From assembly GCF_043555985.1 (NCBI RefSeq), contig NZ_JBIGIC010000002.1:496001-560000 (forward strand): 64,000 bases of DNA, given 5' to 3'. The position numbers and the translations under genes were made by a program. The DNA is from Pelomonas candidula. Its GTDB lineage: Bacteria > Pseudomonadota > Gammaproteobacteria > Burkholderiales > Burkholderiaceae_C. Shown one piece after another: positions 63,501 through 64,000 of this stretch. How positions within the stretch are numbered: position 1 is the first letter of the stretch; the number at the start of each line of letters is the position of its first letter. The notes beneath the pieces are model-generated. The model did not search any database. It was given only the letters and a program-made list of their open reading frames with translations, and was not told the origin of the DNA.

Positions 63501-64000
63501 GTCACCAGCGCCGAGCGCGTGGCGTACCGGCCGCTGATCTGGGCAGCGCCCAACAGCACGTCGGGCAAAAACAGCAGCCACCTGTTCGCCGCCACGCTGG
63601 TGGACGAGACGGCGTCGGGCGGCAGCGTCGTCACGCCCATCCACAACGCCGGCGGCGCCAACTGGAACGGCAACCGCTTTGTGCCCGACGGCAGCGCCTA
63701 CACGGCCAGCGGCGGCAGCACGTCCACCGGGCTGCTGGGTTTCTCGGCCAATGCGTCGACCGACATCGTCATCACGCCGTCTGCCATCACCGGCATGCTC
63801 GATGCCGGCACCAACGTCACGCTGCAGGCCAACAACGACATCCGTGTGGCCCGTGCCATCACCAGTTCGGCCAGCGGCGCCGGCGGCAACCTCACGCTGG
63901 AGGCCGGCCGCAGCGTCTACGTGGACGCCAACATCACCACCGACAACGGCAACTTGAGCCTCATCGCCAACCAGGGCGCGGCCCAGGGCGTGGTGGATGC
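57567..64000 (+). CDS. TpsA exoprotein, filamentous-haemagglutinin type (partial)
   Basis: At least 2144 residues, open to the window end in one frame. It starts with an extended signal peptide region (MNRAFRLVWSEAAGGYVAVA at about 9-28) then a hydrophobic core and AWAQA. The TPS domain (about 60-310) has LVNPNGIVFGQGSQVDVGG, the NPNGI motif recognised by TpsB. A beta-helix follows (about 310-690), then a repeat region and the start of another helix with ITTDNGNLSLIAN. ATG 57567 is taken because GAGG lies six bases upstream; ATG 57591 is the usual ESPR-type start but has no ribosome site. It is an adhesin, cytolysin or biofilm protein. Confidence 0.9.
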   Translation, partial: MTNRGPGSMNRAFRLVWSEAAGGYVAVAELVSGRGKGRSGASKAVASVVLAGAALSAWAQATPPPATALPQGGTVTQGQAQWTQNGARLDVTQGSAKAAINWQSFDIGAQAEVRFLQPNASSVALNRVVGSNVSQVFGKLTANGQVLLVNPNGIVFGQGSQVDVGGLVASTMNLSDEDFMAGRLRFTRGSGSASVVNQGTLTAADGGYIALLAPEVRNEGVVSARLGTVALAGGDAVTLNFDGSQLLGIKVDPSTLDTLIENRQALVADGGQVILAAGAARQLLQQAVAGGSSASQMLEQDGVVRLVSNSGSISAQGGRVSLSGGNLDVSGAITARDGGSIQLQGDYVGQSARLDVSSATGAGGSVQLQADTVIQTTQAAIVADGATAGGRIAITGSTGADSSATIYSSAQLSAQSSAGTGGSIDLTAASVQLRAATLDASGAQGGRLRIGGGFHGADADLGNATTVGINAATTLRADANGTQGNGGQVVVWSDAKTMFAGSLSARGGSQGGAGGQAEVSGKQDLVFQGLADLSSRDGRNGQLLLDPRNILVDNASAALATLDLSDPTPGTTNGFGSTVQVLTNGNVVVTAPSANTGATTLTGATYLFNSQTGALLANLRGTSQGDRIGSGGIKVLGNGNYLVLSPDYGTVTSKTVTSYDSQDSNGTGAAPVASRAYALVDSTTASAGAITWQSLSGSGSSSVSSGNSLVGSTANSDSMTRYGYSSLTVTNQGSVTVTANDRVGAADVLDAGGNYVVRPGTTITELTDGNLVIGVPTWFNGRGAVAWMNATNGQLAAGAAGGVISSSNALVGSTPNRTLAPVDTAASDSSKKVYVLGQRTPSNPLYTPVDLDRFGNASLPLQYSDGGTNRRTTPPGAAGDLVGQVIVPLPGGGYAIDSPLWTNGSATYAGAVTWAGVGGAVGTIGSGNSLVGSSAYDFVGSGGVKTVGGTGQNYVVVSPYWSGNGNTAAGRYLENNPNGAVTWVDGSNGQPFSAGTAGAAVSSSNSLIGAGGDGVGAYLLSGSSPYSSYDYNTSSSISTTTSSTRQISALTGGLRQLANGNYLVDATSWSASAGAVTFGAGGTGVAGVVSSSNSLVGSTASDQVGQYIVELANSNYAVVSQHWDDGATVEAGAVTWGSGTSGRTGAVSSSNSLVGSGAYESVGSGGVMAVGALGTNGQRTNYIVLSPQWGNRSGNAQTTVAYGAVTWVDGSTGQAFGAGSTGATVSSSNSLVGNHAGDYIGSVHYADNRSGNYNSSANGPYYTSLGNWDALLTASVSVLSDGNYVVRSPNWDSGKGAATLGTGGTGLAGNVSASNSLVGATSDVTSVSTTNQTRGGVSWTDVTTYLTTTGDHVGLLGGALNGGSYLVASPFWGSGKGAITWLGSGNTTGTVSSSNSLVGSTADTFNNANHTAITAVGDRLGTLATTAWATPTVSSGTVSGNATSTTTIRPVGPYVGTASTATFGSNYSVPQPQPLLVQPDGYGGFYSGFVLNVTPIYQQLSNGNVLVASPNWNNTGAAQAGAVTWINGSNGQLAGGASGGVLSASNSLVGSHAGDYIGFRLPIDGVTELTNGNFVLSNSQWWSERGAVTWGSGTAGVTGTISASNSLVGTTPSTSVQQPTGNYKLLGMTDSADYINRYIEGKGFNYDWPDRVTTMDGDRVGWGGVKALADGNAVVASPFWGSTAAWDQFSAPSSKGAASWINGSNGQLKDGSAGGTVSATNSLVGAVAGDAVSYSAFIDPNSAQHFAYGGITTLGAGNYAVASPWWSNGSATGAGAVTFGPTGGIAGVVSASNSLVGSTNGDHLGMATSLYDSYLGVSSVINGVMAVTANGQTNYVVRSSNWTNTADRSGGGAGAGAVTWVDGTTGRAYGESATGATVSASNSLVGNAAGDGVGANFMTLTHNGSATGDLLFLSAADYCGIDGYGAVTLLSGAQGAAGQVGWRNSILGLAQSGLGQNTSTVGTGTLTSDIQVAMLPTAVTSAERVAYRPLIWAAPNSTSGKNSSHLFAATLVDETASGGSVVTPIHNAGGANWNGNRFVPDGSAYTASGGSTSTGLLGFSANASTDIVITPSAITGMLDAGTNVTLQANNDIRVARAITSSASGAGGNLTLEAGRSVYVDANITTDNGNLSLIANQGAAQGVVD
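59680..63235 (+). repeat. About 14 NSLVG-type repeats inside TpsA
   Basis: The tag (S/G)NSLVG(S/N/A) recurs at about 59.69, 59.98, 60.34, 60.58, 60.84, 61.01, 61.25, 61.51, 61.74, 62.20, 62.37, 62.72, 62.94 and 63.21 kb, with variants NALVG, NSLIG and TNSLVG. Each unit is built as a NGNYVV(R/S)SP.W strand, then GAVTW..G(S/T)NGQ, then the (S)SNSLVG tag. Units are about 55-150 codons and diverged at DNA level. Similar repeats occur in other large TpsA proteins (possibly the DUF5649 class). Confidence 0.85.

Noticed and set aside
60258..63644. Antisense frame of about 1130 codons opposite the TpsA repeats
   Set aside because: Shadow of the repetitive TpsA coding strand; its composition is repetitive and no family motif is present.

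Overview
The window is high-GC (roughly 68-70 percent by eye), densely coded DNA with long antisense shadow frames. The gene families (Bug-type binding protein, MHS permease, YceH, DUF1289, JDVT-CTERM/MrtJ, two-partner secretion) suggest a betaproteobacterium of the order Burkholderiales, probably near Roseateles, Mitsuaria or Rubrivivax. That placement rests on family recognition, not on a search. I saw no rRNA, tRNA, CRISPR array or intact insertion sequence.

Layout. 1-9.5 kb: a probable fructan/sucrose locus. A binding protein (cut by the window edge) and two ABC permeases run leftward. A TonB receptor, a flavin halogenase-like protein and a GH32 fructosidase run rightward. A LacI-family repressor follows, and two matching LacI-type operator dyads lie in the divergent promoter region. 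9.5-11.3 kb: an MHS-family symporter with a strong terminator. 11.7-19.8 kb: housekeeping and small genes (HCCA isomerase, DUF1289, YbaK, DUF3224), two tandem cyanophycinase paralogues, and a divergent TonB receptor. 19.8-28.2 kb: SDR, YceH and thioesterase in an overlapping operon, ETF-ubiquinone oxidoreductase behind a TetR-like dyad, DUF72, an M16 protease and FdhD. 28.3-32.5 kb: a CHASE-PAS-GGDEF cyclase coupled to a Bug-type binding protein, and a secreted GH12 glucanase.

33.4-41.3 kb holds the most unusual cluster. A ferritin-like protein, a LodA N-domain-like protein, a separate LodA C-domain-like protein carrying a compressed D-x3-C-x4-W motif, a QhpD-like radical SAM/SPASM enzyme, a LodB/QhpG-like flavoprotein and an unrecognised beta-rich protein lie in one orientation with overlapping or close junctions. 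I read it as a candidate cysteine-tryptophylquinone (CTQ) type or other crosslinked-cofactor enzyme system whose substrate is split over two polypeptides.

41.4-46.3 kb: an NtrC-type two-component system divergent from a porin-like protein and a PstS-like protein, with a good sigma-54 element in the intergenic gap. 46.3-53.7 kb: a JDVT-CTERM module. It has three TTGCGC-type dyads, a near-consensus sigma-54 promoter, the intramembrane protease MrtJ, a single-reading-frame fusion of cytochrome c, HYDIN-like repeats, JDVT-CTERM anchor and TlpA-type thioredoxin, then DUF4266, DUF3570, ApbE and DsbD. This looks like a periplasmic/outer-membrane redox system fed by DsbD. 53.7-64 kb: a possible 35-residue ORF, a GT39/ArnT-like transferase, then a two-partner secretion pair (TpsB and a giant TpsA running off the window) with about 14 copies of an NSLVG-type repeat.
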